DNA of 64,000 bases from Phlebotomus papatasi (GCF_024763615.1 NC_077224.1:49052712-49116711), one strand, 5' to 3'. Shown: positions 49,426 to 59,561, counted from the first letter of the stretch. Notes: a model not told the origin generated them from the letters alone. Numbers and translations: made by a program.

Positions 49426-49655
49426 CTTTTTTACTTCGCAGCAAAATATTTTATTAAATTTTTTTTATCAGTATGGTTTTATTTTATAGCACAATCAAAA
49501 TTGATTGTATCGAATTTCTTTATCAAAATCTACTCGATTGCCTGCAACTACTTTTAAACAATATAAAACTCATTTAATTGTTTTACAATTAATTTTATTT
49601 AAAAGTTAATCAGTTGTGGTTTTCCATTACATAAAATATTTATCTTGAGACTCTT

Positions 49656-50147
49656 TTACGAAAAATATATTCTCGTAGTTTCGACGTATGGCTCTCGGCA
49701 TATAGGACAATGCCTTGTTTTTGAAGCACATCCTTGACATGCAGCAACGTGTCCACATGGAATGAAGACAGTATCGTAGTCATTGGTGTAGCACATTTTG
49801 CAGATTTTATCTGGATGTTGTACAATATCGTATTCACCTTCTCCAGGATCCAGAATTTGATCGCCATAGAATATCTCGAACAAATTTTCAAGAGTATTTT
49901 CGTCATTGGTGTTAAAGAATTTTACCAACAATTGTTTTTTCTCAAAAATAGTTATGCCTTTTCCGCTTTTCATCTTTCTCAAAATTTTCTCCAGTACACC
50001 ACGACGTAAAATCTCATTGTTGTTTTCATGAATCAGTTCGATCATTTGGGCAATTGACTTTTTATGCAAAATGAGGTGCACCAAATCAGACTCTGATTTA
50101 TTTTTTGCCAAAGCTTCGGCTAATTGTCTCAAGCTGTACGTACTCAT
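49656..50147 (-). CDS. IAP-type RING protein, 163 aa, cassette copy 1
   Basis: Intact ATG-to-stop frame, identical in protein to copy 3 (61246-61737). Residues 1-110 are predicted mainly helical, with alternating charges and leucines (for example LRQLAEALAK, EKILRKMKSG), and match no BIR, CARD or UBA motif I can see. Residues 116-150 form a C3HC4 RING of the inhibitor-of-apoptosis type: C116, C119, C131, H133, C137, C140, C147, C150, with PCGHVAAC and CPIC. The tail RIYFS is like the hydrophobic C-terminus IAP RINGs use to dimerise. Established family role: ubiquitin E3 ligase. Function here is inferred. It converges with the two-repeat gene; an AATAAA follows the stop. Confidence 0.8.
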   Translation of the reverse strand: MSTYSLRQLAEALAKNKSESDLVHLILHKKSIAQMIELIHENNNEILRRGVLEKILRKMKSGKGITIFEKKQLLVKFFNTNDENTLENLFEIFYGDQILDPGEGEYDIVQHPDKICKMCYTNDYDTVFIPCGHVAACQGCASKTRHCPICREPYVETTRIYFS

Positions 50148-50332
50148 GGCGATGAAGATTTCTTCTGATTCCTTTTTTAAGATGCATCATGTTAAATAAA
50201 TATGAAATGTTTTTTTTGTGATGAATAATTTTCAACGAAAGAGAAAAAGAAAGGGAGGGGGGGCCGTGCCCAAACACTGCAAAACACTCTAAATTGATAC
50301 TTTTAACTTTTTATTGCAAATGATATAGAAAA

Positions 50333-50817
50333 TTATACATCATTATTATAATTGTCAGATGAATGTACATGTTCCAAAGCAGGTTTCCTCGAATAATACA
50401 ACGTGTGTTCCTCAAAATCAGATAAAAAATCTTCTGCAGGTACTTGATCTCCTTCTGAATCAGTCATATATTCTACAAGGTAAAGGGTTTTCTCCTGTTT
50501 TTCAAAGTATTTTTCTGTAAGTTTATCTTTTCTTTTACACATGAGTTGATCTTCAACTTTTTTGTTAGACTCCTCTACCTCACTCCTTTGAAAATTTCTG
50601 TAACTTCTCAGAAACTATATCACGTTTCAATTTATTTAAATTTTCTTCTATCCAAGATGGTGACTCATCTAAATGTGGTCTTTTTCGCGTAAATCTTTCC
50701 AAAATCTTCTCAGCTTCTTCTTTTGTAGGATTATGATTTACCAAAAACTGCGAAATAGTTTACATCAAATATAATTCTAATGCATTTTTTTTTATTAAAA
50801 AATATGGAACTCACCAT
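50333..50817 (-). pseudogene. small spliced gene, broken copy 1
   Basis: Mirror of 60576-61060. ATG at 50817-50815 is followed at once by GTGAGT, and the intron ends TTTCGCAG before 50747. Exon 2 codes a charged helical stretch containing TKEEAEKILERF and stops at 50580 after an inserted base. The remaining 69 codons (50542-50333, rich in D and E near the middle) are open in another frame. The lesion is shared with copy 3 and absent from copy 2. Confidence 0.55.
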
Positions 50818-50901
50818 TTTGTTGTGTATCAGCTGAGATGAAATATGTACTCTCCGTGGATTAGCCTGATCTAACTGTTGTAAAACAAACTTATTAGTTT
50901 G

Positions 50902-50950
50902 ACTGACGATTGTAGAATAACAATAATTTTACACACTTGGTTGAAATATA
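50902..50950 (-). promoter_or_regulatory. core promoter of small gene, copy 1
   Basis: Mirror of the TATATT and TCAGT pair at 60443-60491. Confidence 0.35.
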
Positions 50951-51336
50951 CTGTTCAAGTTATGTATCAGTTATAAAATTATCCAATAATGGAAAATTGA
51001 AATATGATTTTTCACACGTGCAATGAAAAATGTCTCATAAAAATTTCAAAATTGTGCAATATTTTACCGGAAAAACACCATACGCAATAAAAAGATGAAA
51101 TTTGAGATTTTCCTTCTTTGTGTGCACTAGGACATGTTTCGAACAAGTCTTGATGGCACTAGTAAAATACACTTACACTATCGCAACTTTTCTTGGAAAA
51201 AAACCATTCTCACTTGAAATATGATCCTGTGCACACGTGCAAATAGGAATATCTGATAAAAATGTACAGTTGCGAAATGATTTCCTGGAAAAGCATCATT
51301 TGCGAAAAATGAAATTGGAGATTTTTCCTTTTGCAT

Positions 51337-51585
51337 GGACATGTTTCACACCTGTTCTGTGGAGTCCAGGAAAAATCGGTTTTTTAGTGCACACGATATT
51401 CGTGATCTGTGAGTGTCAAAAACGTGTAGATCCAAAATTCGGGCCCGATCTGACTAGGTCGCATTTCAGCTCGGACAAAATGCACATACCAATTGTACAG
51501 GACACCCACGCCCCCCCCCCCCCACACCTCTACACCCCCCCCCCTCCCATCCCGGAATACGATGACGTCATATTTAACTTTTGTA
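51337..51585. other. spacer between the arms, core remnant
   Basis: Carries the same sequence as the inner end of copy 3: GTGCACACGATATTCG, the C-runs at 51510-51545, and TGACGTCATATTTAACTTTT at 51564-51583. It stops abruptly at 51585, where copy 2 begins. The hairpin found complete at 59562-59841 is therefore cut here. A 168-codon frame crossing this spacer also crosses the junction and is not a gene. Confidence 0.6.
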
Positions 51586-51966
51586 AAGGAAAATCTCCAA
51601 TTTCATTTTTCGCAAATGATGTTTTTCCAGGAAATCATTTCGCACTTTTACATTTTATTCAAATATTCCTATTTGCACGTGTGCAGAGGATCATATTTCA
51701 AGTAGGAATGGTTTTTTTTCCAAGAAAAGTTGCGATCGTGTAAGTGTATTTTACTAGTACCATCACGACTTGTTCGAAACATGTCCTAGTGCCCACAAAG
51801 AAGGAAAAATCTCAAATTTCATCTTTTTATTGCGTATGGTGTTTTTCCAGTAAAATATTGCACAATTTTGAAATTTTTATAAGACATTTTTCATTGCACG
51901 TGTGAAAAATGATATTTCAATTTCCCATTATTGGATAATTTTAAAACTGATACATAACTTGAACAG

Positions 51967-52015
51967 TATATTTCAGCCAAGTATGTAAAATTATTGTTAT
52001 TCTACAATCGTCAGT
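51967..52015 (+). promoter_or_regulatory. core promoter of small gene, copy 2
   Basis: TATATTTC at 51967 and TCAGTC at 52011, same arrangement as in copy 3. Confidence 0.35.
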
Positions 52016-52099
52016 CAAATCAATAAGTTTGTTTTACGACAGTTAGATCAGACTAATCCACGGAGAATACATATTTCATCTCAACTGATACACAACAAA

Positions 52100-52579
52100 A
52101 TGGTGAGTTCCATATTTTTTAATAAAAAATGCATTAGAATTATATTTGACTTAAACTATTTTGCAGTTTTTGATAAATCATAATCCTACAAAAGAAGAAG
52201 CTGAGAAAATTTTGGAAAGATTTACGCGAAAAAGACCACATTCAGATGAGTCACCATCTTGAATAGAAGAAATTTTAAATAAATTGAAATGTGATGTAGC
52301 TTCTGAGAAGTTACAGAAAATTCAAAGCAGTGAGGTAGAGGAGTCTAACAAAAAGTTGAAGATCAACTCATGTGTAAAAGAAAAGATAAACTTACAGAAA
52401 AATACTTTGAAAAACAGGAGAAAAACCTTTACCTTGTAGAATATGTGGCTGATTCAGAAGGAGATCAAGTACCTGCAGAAGATTTTTTATCTGATTTTGA
52501 GGAACAAACGTTGTATTATTCGAGGAAACCTGCTTTGGAACATGTACATTCATTTGACAATTCTAATAATGATGTATAA
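52100..52579 (+). pseudogene. small spliced gene, broken copy 2
   Basis: ATG at 52100-52102 is directly followed by the donor GTGAGT; the 64-nt intron ends TTTTGCAG at 52166. Exon 2 codes NPTKEEAEKILERF but has a TGA at 52260-52262, where copies 1 and 3 read tryptophan. Further on it has lost one A in an A-run, shifting the frame before the 69-codon acidic tail (52370-52579). An AATAAA lies at 52598-52603. Both lesions are private to this copy. No family recognised. Confidence 0.55.
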
Positions 52580-52786
52580 TTTTCTATATCATTTGCAATA
52601 AAAAGTTAAAAGTATCAATTTAGAGTATATTTCACTTAATCCGTTTTAGGGCACGCCCCCCCTCAAAAGCCTCCCCCCCCCCTTCCTTTTCTTTCTTTCG
52701 TTGAAAATTATTCACCACAAAAACATTTCATATTTATTTAACATGATGCATCTTAAAAAAATCAATCAGAAGAAATCTACATCGCC

Positions 52787-53278
52787 ATGAGTACGTACAG
52801 CTTGAGACAATTAGCCGAAGCTTTGGCAAAAGATAAATCAGAGTCTGATTTGGTGCACCTCATTTTGCATAAAAAGTCAATTGCCCAAATGATCGAACTG
52901 ATTCATGAAAACAACAATGAGATTTTACGTCGTGGTGTAGTGGAGAAAATTTTGAGAAAGATGAAAAGCGGAAAAGGCATAACTATTTTTGAGAAAAAGC
53001 AATTGTTGGCAAAATTCTTTAACAACAATGACGAAGATACTCTTGAAAATTTGTTCGAGATATTCTTTGGCGATCAAATTCTGGATTCTGGAGAAGGTGA
53101 ATACGATATTGTACAACACCCAGATAAAATCTGCAAAATGTGCTACACCAGTGAGTACGATACTGCCTTCATTCCATGTGGTCACGTTGCTGCATGTCAA
53201 GGATGTGCTTCAAAAACAGGGCATTGTCCTATATGCCGAAAGCCATACGTCGAAACTACGAGAATATATTTTTCGTAA
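52787..53278 (+). CDS. IAP-type RING protein, 163 aa, cassette copy 2
   Basis: Intact frame with 12 amino-acid differences from copies 1 and 3 (for example N16D, L52V, Y94F, P101S, R145G, E152K). All eight RING ligands (C116, C119, C131, H133, C137, C140, C147, C150) are kept. By hand I count 15 nucleotide differences, 12 changing the protein and 3 silent, so there is no clear sign of purifying selection outside the RING ligands. Lies 208 bp downstream of the small gene on the same strand and converges with the intact two-repeat gene. AATAAA at 53335-53340. Confidence 0.8.
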   Translation: MSTYSLRQLAEALAKDKSESDLVHLILHKKSIAQMIELIHENNNEILRRGVVEKILRKMKSGKGITIFEKKQLLAKFFNNNDEDTLENLFEIFFGDQILDSGEGEYDIVQHPDKICKMCYTSEYDTAFIPCGHVAACQGCASKTGHCPICRKPYVETTRIYFS

Positions 53279-53996
53279 AAGAGTGTCAAGATAAATATTT
53301 TATGTAATGGAAAACCACAACTGATTAACTTTTAAATAAAATTGATTGTAAAACAATTAAATGAGTTTTAAATTGTTTAAAAGTAGTTGCATGCAATCGA
53401 GTAGATTTTGATAAATAAATTCGATACAAACAATTTTGATTGTGCTATAAAATGAAACCATACTGATAAAAAAAATATTTTGCTGCGAAGTAAAAAAGAA
53501 CTCAAAAGATGTTGAGAAAAAATTGCAGACATCACTTTGAAGAATGTTTTTTTCACATGAAGAAAGTATTTTGTTGCAATAAAAAAAATCGCAAGATTAT
53601 AAAAAAAAGTTGTGATCTCAGTTTGAAGATTTTTTTTGTGTTGCTAAAAATTTCAGTTTTGTTTTTTTCACTGATGTATGATGCATTTGCATATTGATTT
53701 TTTCATGATGCAACATTGAAACATTATCGTAACTGAAACATTTTTTTATGTATAGATGAAACATTTTGTGATGTAGGAAGAATTAATCTTAAATAGCAAA
53801 TATCTCACATAGCAAATATGTTGAGATGAAAAAAATGTTCGTATAGTTAAATGCATAATGCATAACTTTATGTAATTGGTCTTCCAGCTTTTCCTCATTC
53901 TTCTTAACTTAAGAGGTTTCAGGTTCCAAATGTACAAGATTAAAACAATTTACATTCACGTTTTCTCATCATTTTTTATTTGACATCATTTGATTT

Positions 53997-54758
53997 TTAT
54001 ACACATGTTACATTATAAAAAATATTTGGCTTACTTTCTACAAAAGGGATTTCATGAAACAGGCGAAAGTAATTGATTGGTGGATCAAAAGTATTGTTGC
54101 TTGAGAAATTAAAATTTTCCAATCTTTGCACACCTAAAGATTTACAAACATTGCTGTATCTCTCAAAATATTCTTGTACATACCACTGTACAGAATTATT
54201 GTAAATCAAAGTTGCATTTATAAATTCTGAAAGTAACATTAATTTCTCAAATTCTGCAATATTTAGAGACAAACGATCATTTCCATTATTTTGGCTGAGA
54301 ATAAGTAGTTCAGAATTTTCCACAGCACAGTGACTACTAATGTTCACGCAGTTGTCAAGTTGAATGTTCAGCAACTCCAGTTTCATGTTGGCATCATCTT
54401 TTCCAGCATCCTCTCCCAATAATTTCCTTAAAGTTTGTTCGTTGGCACAGAACGTTGTCCATGTATTTTGGGTGAATTCTACAGCGTCAATTCCATCCCA
54501 GTAGCTTACGGCACAAATTTTAGCAACTGGTGAAAAATTGTCTGGAGAAAACCCGATCGTGGTAAACAATGTGCATGTTCGATTTAGAAAGTAGGTGTAT
54601 GCATTCAGTAGCTCAGGAGTTGTATTTTGTTGTCGATTTCTTGCATATTTTTCCTCATCCTTTCGAAGTTCCTCAGCAGGATCAGGATTATATTTGTAGA
54701 AGTGCTGCTTTGCCTTCATTACACTTGAAACTTGATGTGATCTTTCTTGTGCCTCCAT
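53997..54758 (-). CDS. two-repeat protein, 253 aa, intact copy, unrecognised
   Basis: I start it at ATG 54758 (MEAQERSHQV); the frame opens 19 codons earlier only with GTG, which is not a likely insect start. After a charged N-terminus (residues 1-45) come two related segments. Residues 79-111 (KICAVSYWDGIDAVEFT...TW) and 149-181 (ELLILSQNNGNDRLSLN...EF) both show strand, turn with Asn/Asp-Gly, strand, then helix. The layout is a little like PC4/p15-type single-strand DNA-binding folds, but that is only a resemblance. No signal peptide or membrane segment. AATAAA follows at about 53981. This is the only unbroken copy in the window; it converges with the RING gene. Confidence 0.6.
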   Translation of the reverse strand: MEAQERSHQVSSVMKAKQHFYKYNPDPAEELRKDEEKYARNRQQNTTPELLNAYTYFLNRTCTLFTTIGFSPDNFSPVAKICAVSYWDGIDAVEFTQNTWTTFCANEQTLRKLLGEDAGKDDANMKLELLNIQLDNCVNISSHCAVENSELLILSQNNGNDRLSLNIAEFEKLMLLSEFINATLIYNNSVQWYVQEYFERYSNVCKSLGVQRLENFNFSSNNTFDPPINYFRLFHEIPFVESKPNIFYNVTCV

Positions 54759-55797
54759 ATTTGCAGATAAGTTATTTTGTGATTTATCACTTTTCACTAA
54801 GAAAATGCCTTCCACTCACCAATAAATCAGGGATACAAATGAGACTTTTTTTTCCAATGTTCAAATTCCTATAAAATATTTTAGGATCTTTTGATCGTAC
54901 AGACGAAATTTCCAGAGAAAATTATGCAAACGTATGCAAAATGTTTGTTTCATACACGTTGAAACATGTTTGGACATGTCATGTTCATATCTCAGAACAA
55001 AGTCTAGAGGTTGGATGCGAGGGGCAAATAGAACATTTTTCTAAATAACAAGTGAAGTTGCTTTTTTTTAAAAATTGTTTTTCAATGTAATAAATTAAAT
55101 TTTGTTAACATTTATTCAGGGATGGGGGAGGATGAAGCTTTAGGGTCAAGAACTAAAATTAATAGTATTCAGTGATGAAGTGCTAGTGAGTGCAAAGCTA
55201 AATTTCTTTAACAGTGTAAGAACGCAAATCATTGACTTTATTTTAGTGAGTATCGCTTGAATTTTATTTTTTATGCCTATTCTACTGAGAGTCATCTTAA
55301 AAAAAATTGTTCTTCTATAAAAGAAAGAGGATTTCATCTTGTATTTTGAGATATGTCAAACAGAAATAGACATAAATTTGATAATGAGTCATCAATGAAA
55401 AATGCATAAGTTAATTTAGCATCCCAGGTACCGAATTATAGAAGTGTATACAACATTTCATTCATAAAAATCAATTTTATATGAAAAGTCGGTTCCTATT
55501 TTATTTCACTCTGCTGCCATTTCTCCACATAATAGAATTCTTAGAAAATATTGTACATATATTTAAAGCTTTTTTCATATTTGTTAAATTATAATAAAAG
55601 AAAACACAAATCAATAATTCACTTTGAATAATTTTGTTCTGTAATGTTGTAAAAATTCTCTAATGTCAGAGAAAAAGAACATTGTAATACAAAGTTATGA
55701 GAAATCTAACACTTTTTCCATTCTTTTCTCACTTGCGATCAAGAGAGTTAAATGATTCATACACAAGACATGAAATTTTGCACTCACTGACATTTTT

Positions 55798-55965
55798 TCA
55801 TTCATCTTTTAATTCTTTTATTTTATGCATGCTACAAGAGATCATATTTTGAATAATCTCACAATCGTATAGAAATGCATTGCAACATCTTTGATCATCA
55901 GTTTGTTTATTTGAAAATTGGGGATCTGAAACCCAGATTCTTGAAATTTCATGGCAGTCACCATC
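55798..55965 (-). CDS. short frame or exon, unrecognised (copy 2)
   Basis: Counterpart of 46800-46991, following TTATTGCAG, a possible acceptor. The shared part DGDCHEISRI to QRCC is conserved; the C-terminal part differs. It lies upstream of, and on the same strand as, the two-repeat gene, so an upstream exon or leader is possible. Confidence 0.2.
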   Translation of the reverse strand, partial: DGDCHEISRIWVSDPQFSNKQTDDQRCCNAFLYDCEIIQNMISCSMHKIKELKDE

Positions 55966-56399
55966 TGCAATAAGCAGAAATTCAATATATTTCACGAAAT
56001 TTATCACTTCTTATCTGAAATCACTGAATGAAAAAAAATTTTTTTTTTAGACAAATTGCATAAAGATCGTTTGATCATATCATCAAGAGATGTGAATAAT
56101 GTGAGATACAATCATGTAAGTGGAAAAAGTATGATATTTTTCGGTAATTTATGTTACAATTTAAATAAAAAAGACAAATATTGCAAACAATACGCAAGCT
56201 CAAGTTGCACGCTTTAAAAAAAAACTGTTTACATGCAAATCTCAACTCAATGACGTTTCAATATCTATTGATCAATATCCAATGAAAATTGTTTAAATTG
56301 CATGACGGCATCAACATCATGCTGTTCAATAACCAATGAAAATTATTGATAGTTCTTATCGCCAGTAAAATTAGTGAATATTGCGAAATTCCACTCAAT

Positions 56400-56860
56400 T
56401 TGACAATTATCTTGCGCACTGCAAGACATTTTTTCCATGTTGCTTCATTCATCTGAAGGAATCAAATTGTCGCGCAAAGACTCATACAAATAGTATCTCC
56501 CATATGGTCTCGAGCGCGCGAAAAGGTCTCATATTGCATTTGCATTTTTCCACACTTGGACAGAGTGCAGAGGAAAAAGATTATGAATCTCACCTAAAAT
56601 TTCATTCACTGTATACGACAGTGAAAAACCACAATTTGCAATTCTTCTGAGGAGTTGAATGATCTAAGATTTTCAAAATATTGTAATATTCCACTTATCA
56701 ATTAAATAACTGCATTGCACACACAAGACATTTCCCCGTGTTGCTTCCCTCGTCTCAAAGAATCAAATTCTCGCGCTCAGCGTACTCTTTCCCATATGCT
56801 CTCGAGTGCGCGAAAAGGTCTCATATTGCATTTGCATTTTTCCACACTTGGACAGTGCAT
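56400..56860. repeat. diverged tandem duplication, copy 2 only
   Basis: The block around 56420-56560 (TGTTGCTTC, TCTCGAGCGCGCGAAAAGG, TCATATTGCATTTGCATTTT) recurs at about 56735-56860. Copy 1 has the block once, at 46240-46400. The repeated octamer ATTTGCAT is a POU-factor-type word. Confidence 0.6.
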
Positions 56861-56926
56861 ATAGATCAGAGACTATAGAGAATCCTGCTTACTGCATAGG
56901 AAAGACTTCTGGCAAACCTTCTATCA

Positions 56927-57001
56927 TGCCTCGAGTGGCATAATGGATAAGGTGCTGGACTCGCAGCCGAGAGGTCTGGTGATCAATTCCCATGGATGGC
57001 A
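56927..57001 (+). repeat. tRNA-Arg-like sequence, cassette copy 2
   Basis: Nearly the same as 46095-46169 (GTGGCATAATGGATAAGG, GATCAATTCC). Here the outermost four bases TGCC and GGCA can pair, but the next three cannot. Still not a convincing functional tRNA. Confidence 0.5.
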
Positions 57002-57179
57002 GATCTTTTCACATACAATTGTATAGGGAGAAAAAAAAATTACATGAGATTAGAGTCCACTAGTAATTTCCGTTAATTCAAATATTCAAAATGACCATCA
57101 AAAAGCGCGCAATATCAAAAAGTTCAAAGTTCCCAAAAAGTTCAAGATGGCCGTCTAGTGCATTGCATTTAAAAAAATA

Positions 57180-57431
57180 ACATCATTGTGCTCCACGGAG
57201 AGTTTTCATCAGCAAATGTAGTATGTACATCACTGTGCTCCACGGAGAGTTTTCATCAGCAAATGTAGTATGTACATCACTGTGCTCCACGGAGAGTTTT
57301 CATCAACAAATGTAGTATGTACATCACTGTGCTCCACGGCAGACTTGTGGTATATACATCATTGTGCTCCTCGGCAGACTTATGGTATATTATATACACC
57401 ATTGTGCTCTCCATAACATCATCGTGCTCCA
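57180..57431. repeat. minisatellite, CATTGTGCTCC units
   Basis: Inverted counterpart of 45684-45926. Three 47-bp units of TACATCACTGTGCTCCACGG followed by AGAGTTTTCATC, then shorter units with GCAGACTTATGG. Unit number and order differ slightly from the left arm. Confidence 0.75.
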
Positions 57432-57474
57432 TATTCAATTAAAATTATTAACCAAAAAATCAGATTCATGGTTC

Positions 57475-57512
57475 AGGGGGGAGGATAGCGGGGGTGCGGG
57501 GGGGGGCGGAGA
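57475..57512 (+). other. G-rich run at outer end of right arm
   Basis: Runs of 6, 5 and 9 G within 38 bp, counterpart of 45600-45655. Confidence 0.5.
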
Positions 57513-57608
57513 ATCGGCCTGATTCCCACGCTGATGTCCCCTTCCTACGACATGTCCATGGAATGTCCGAGGACATTTACATCACGCTGCTGTCCCCTTA
57601 CTACTCAT

Positions 57609-59061
57609 AAGTATTTTAAAATCTTTAAAGTTGATTATCTCGAATAGTACGGGATAGAGGGGTCTCAAACTGTGCACCCATTTAGAGCCCCCCTGAGGAT
57701 AGATTTGTGCAAAATTTCAATTGAAAATAAGCAAAATTGAATGAGAATTTCATAAGTATTTTAAAATCTTTAAAGTTAATTATCTTGAATAGTATGGGAT
57801 AGAGGGGTCTCAAATTATGCACCCATTTAGAGCCCCCTGAGGAGAGATTTGTGCAAAATTTCAATTGAAAATAAGCAAAATTGAATGAGAATTTCATAAG
57901 TGTTTGAAAATCTTTAAAGTTGATTATCTCGAATAGTACGGGATAGAGGGGTCTCAAACTGTGCACCCATTCAAAGCCCCCCTGAGGATAGATTTGTGCA
58001 AAATTTCAATTGAAAATAAGCAAAATTGAATGAGAATTTCATAAGTGTTTGAAAATCTTTAAAGTTGATTATCTCGAATAGTACGGGATAGAGGGGTCTC
58101 AAACTGTGCACCCATTCAAAGCCCCCCTGAGGATAGATTTGTGCAAAATTTCAATTGAAAATAAGCAAAATTGAATGAGAATTTCATAAATGTTTAAAAA
58201 TCTTTAAAGTTAATTATCTTGAATAGTATGGGATAGAGGGGTCTCAAATTATGCACCCATTTAGAGCCCCCTGAGGCTAGATTTGTGCAAAATTTCAATT
58301 GAAAATAAGCAAAATTGAATGAGAATTTCATAAGTATTTTAAAATATTTAAAGTTGATTATCTCGAATAGTACGGGATAGAGGGGTCTCAAACTATGCAT
58401 CCATTTAGAGCCCCACTGGGGATAGATTGGTGGAAAATTTCAATTGAAAATAAGCAAAATTGAATGAGAATTTCATAAGTATTTTAAAATCTTTAAAGTT
58501 GATTATCTCGAATAGTACGGGATAGAGGGGTCTCAAACTATGCGTCCATTTAGAGCCCCCCTGAGGCTAGATTTGTGCAAAATTTCAATTGAAAATAAGC
58601 AAAATTGAATGAGAATTTCATAAGTGTTTGAAAATCTTTAAAGTTGATTATCTCGAGTAGTATGGGATAGAGGGGTCTCAAACTATGCACCCATTTAGAG
58701 CCCCCCTGAGGCTAGATTTGTGCAAAATTTCAATTGAAAATAAGAAAAATTGAATGAGAATTTCATAAGTGTTTGAAAATCTTTAAAGTTGATTATCTCG
58801 AATAGTACGGGATAGAGGGGTCTCAAACTGTGCACCCATTCAAAGCCCCCCTGAGGATAGATTTGTGCAAAATTTCAATTGAAAATAAGCAAAATTGAAT
58901 GAGAATTTCATAAATGTTTAAAAATCTTTAAAGTTAATTATCTTGAATAGTATGGGATAGAGGGGTCTCAAATTATGCACCCATTTAGAGCCCCCTGAGG
59001 AGAGATTTGTGCAAAATTTCAATTGAAAATAAGCAAAATTGAATGAGAATTTCATAAGTGT
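57609..59061. repeat. 145-bp satellite array, ten full units plus a partial
   Basis: Units begin at 57606, 57751, 57895, 58040, 58185, 58329, 58474, 58619, 58764, 58909 and 59053, each carrying GGGATAGAGGGGTCTCAAA and AATTTCAATTGAAAATAAGC. Three units (second, fifth, tenth) are 144 bp, lack one C and share other variants (TAATTATCTTGAATAGTATG). The array starts at the base after the right arm and enters the N gap. Minus-strand frames of 68-94 codons arise from the repeat. Confidence 0.9.
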
Positions 59062-59561
59062 NNNNNNNNNNNNNNNNNNNNNNNNNNNNNNNNNNNNNNN
59101 NNNNNNNNNNNNNNNNNNNNNNNNNNNNNNNNNNNNNNNNNNNNNNNNNNNNNNNNNNNNNNNNNNNNNNNNNNNNNNNNNNNNNNNNNNNNNNNNNNNN
59201 NNNNNNNNNNNNNNNNNNNNNNNNNNNNNNNNNNNNNNNNNNNNNNNNNNNNNNNNNNNNNNNNNNNNNNNNNNNNNNNNNNNNNNNNNNNNNNNNNNNN
59301 NNNNNNNNNNNNNNNNNNNNNNNNNNNNNNNNNNNNNNNNNNNNNNNNNNNNNNNNNNNNNNNNNNNNNNNNNNNNNNNNNNNNNNNNNNNNNNNNNNNN
59401 NNNNNNNNNNNNNNNNNNNNNNNNNNNNNNNNNNNNNNNNNNNNNNNNNNNNNNNNNNNNNNNNNNNNNNNNNNNNNNNNNNNNNNNNNNNNNNNNNNNN
59501 NNNNNNNNNNNNNNNNNNNNNNNNNNNNNNNNNNNNNNNNNNNNNNNNNNNNNNNNNNNNN
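59062..59561. other. assembly gap (500 N)
   Basis: Exactly 500 N, a common placeholder, so the true distance is unknown. The left side is satellite and the right side is one stem of a hairpin. Confidence 0.95.

Larger units (their letters stand above)
45508..51336. repeat. left arm of 12-kb inverted repeat (cassette copy 1)
   Basis: From ATGAGTAGTAAGGGGACAG rightwards this arm is the inverted copy of 51586-57608, with indels: the MITE at 49305-49425 is present only here, and extra tandem sequence occurs only in the other arm near 56570-56720. From 47393 to about 51500 it is also the inverted copy of 59842-64000. There every paired landmark sums to 111393, so no net indel occurs outside the C-runs. 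Contents from the outside in: C-rich run, minisatellite, tRNA-like sequence, unassigned region, broken two-repeat gene, MITE, RING gene, broken small gene, promoter region. Confidence 0.85.
51586..57608. repeat. right arm of 12-kb inverted repeat (cassette copy 2)
   Basis: Begins with AAGGAAAATCTCCAATTTC, which pairs with the stretch ending at 51336, and ends at CTACTCAT (57601-57608), the complement of the left arm's first bases. It lacks the about 250 bp of core sequence present at 51337-51585 in copy 1 and 59842-60065 in copy 3, so its inner end is deleted. The RING gene here differs from the other copies at 15 positions by my hand count. Confidence 0.85.

Noticed and set aside
49734..50009. 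91-codon frames opposite the RING genes (also 52925-53200, 61384-61659)
   Set aside because: They are antisense shadows of the RING gene.
51237..51743. 168-codon plus-strand frame (and the 115-codon mirror at 59809-60156)
   Set aside because: It crosses C-runs, the arm junction and repeat sequence, reads a P-rich run from poly-C, has no true ATG, and is not kept across the equivalent of copy 2.
54759..54815. N-terminal extension of the two-repeat protein
   Set aside because: It depends on a GTG start and the first in-frame ATG is at 54758.
57682..58400. 68-94 codon minus-strand frames
   Set aside because: They are products of the 145-bp satellite, where 144-bp units let the frame continue.
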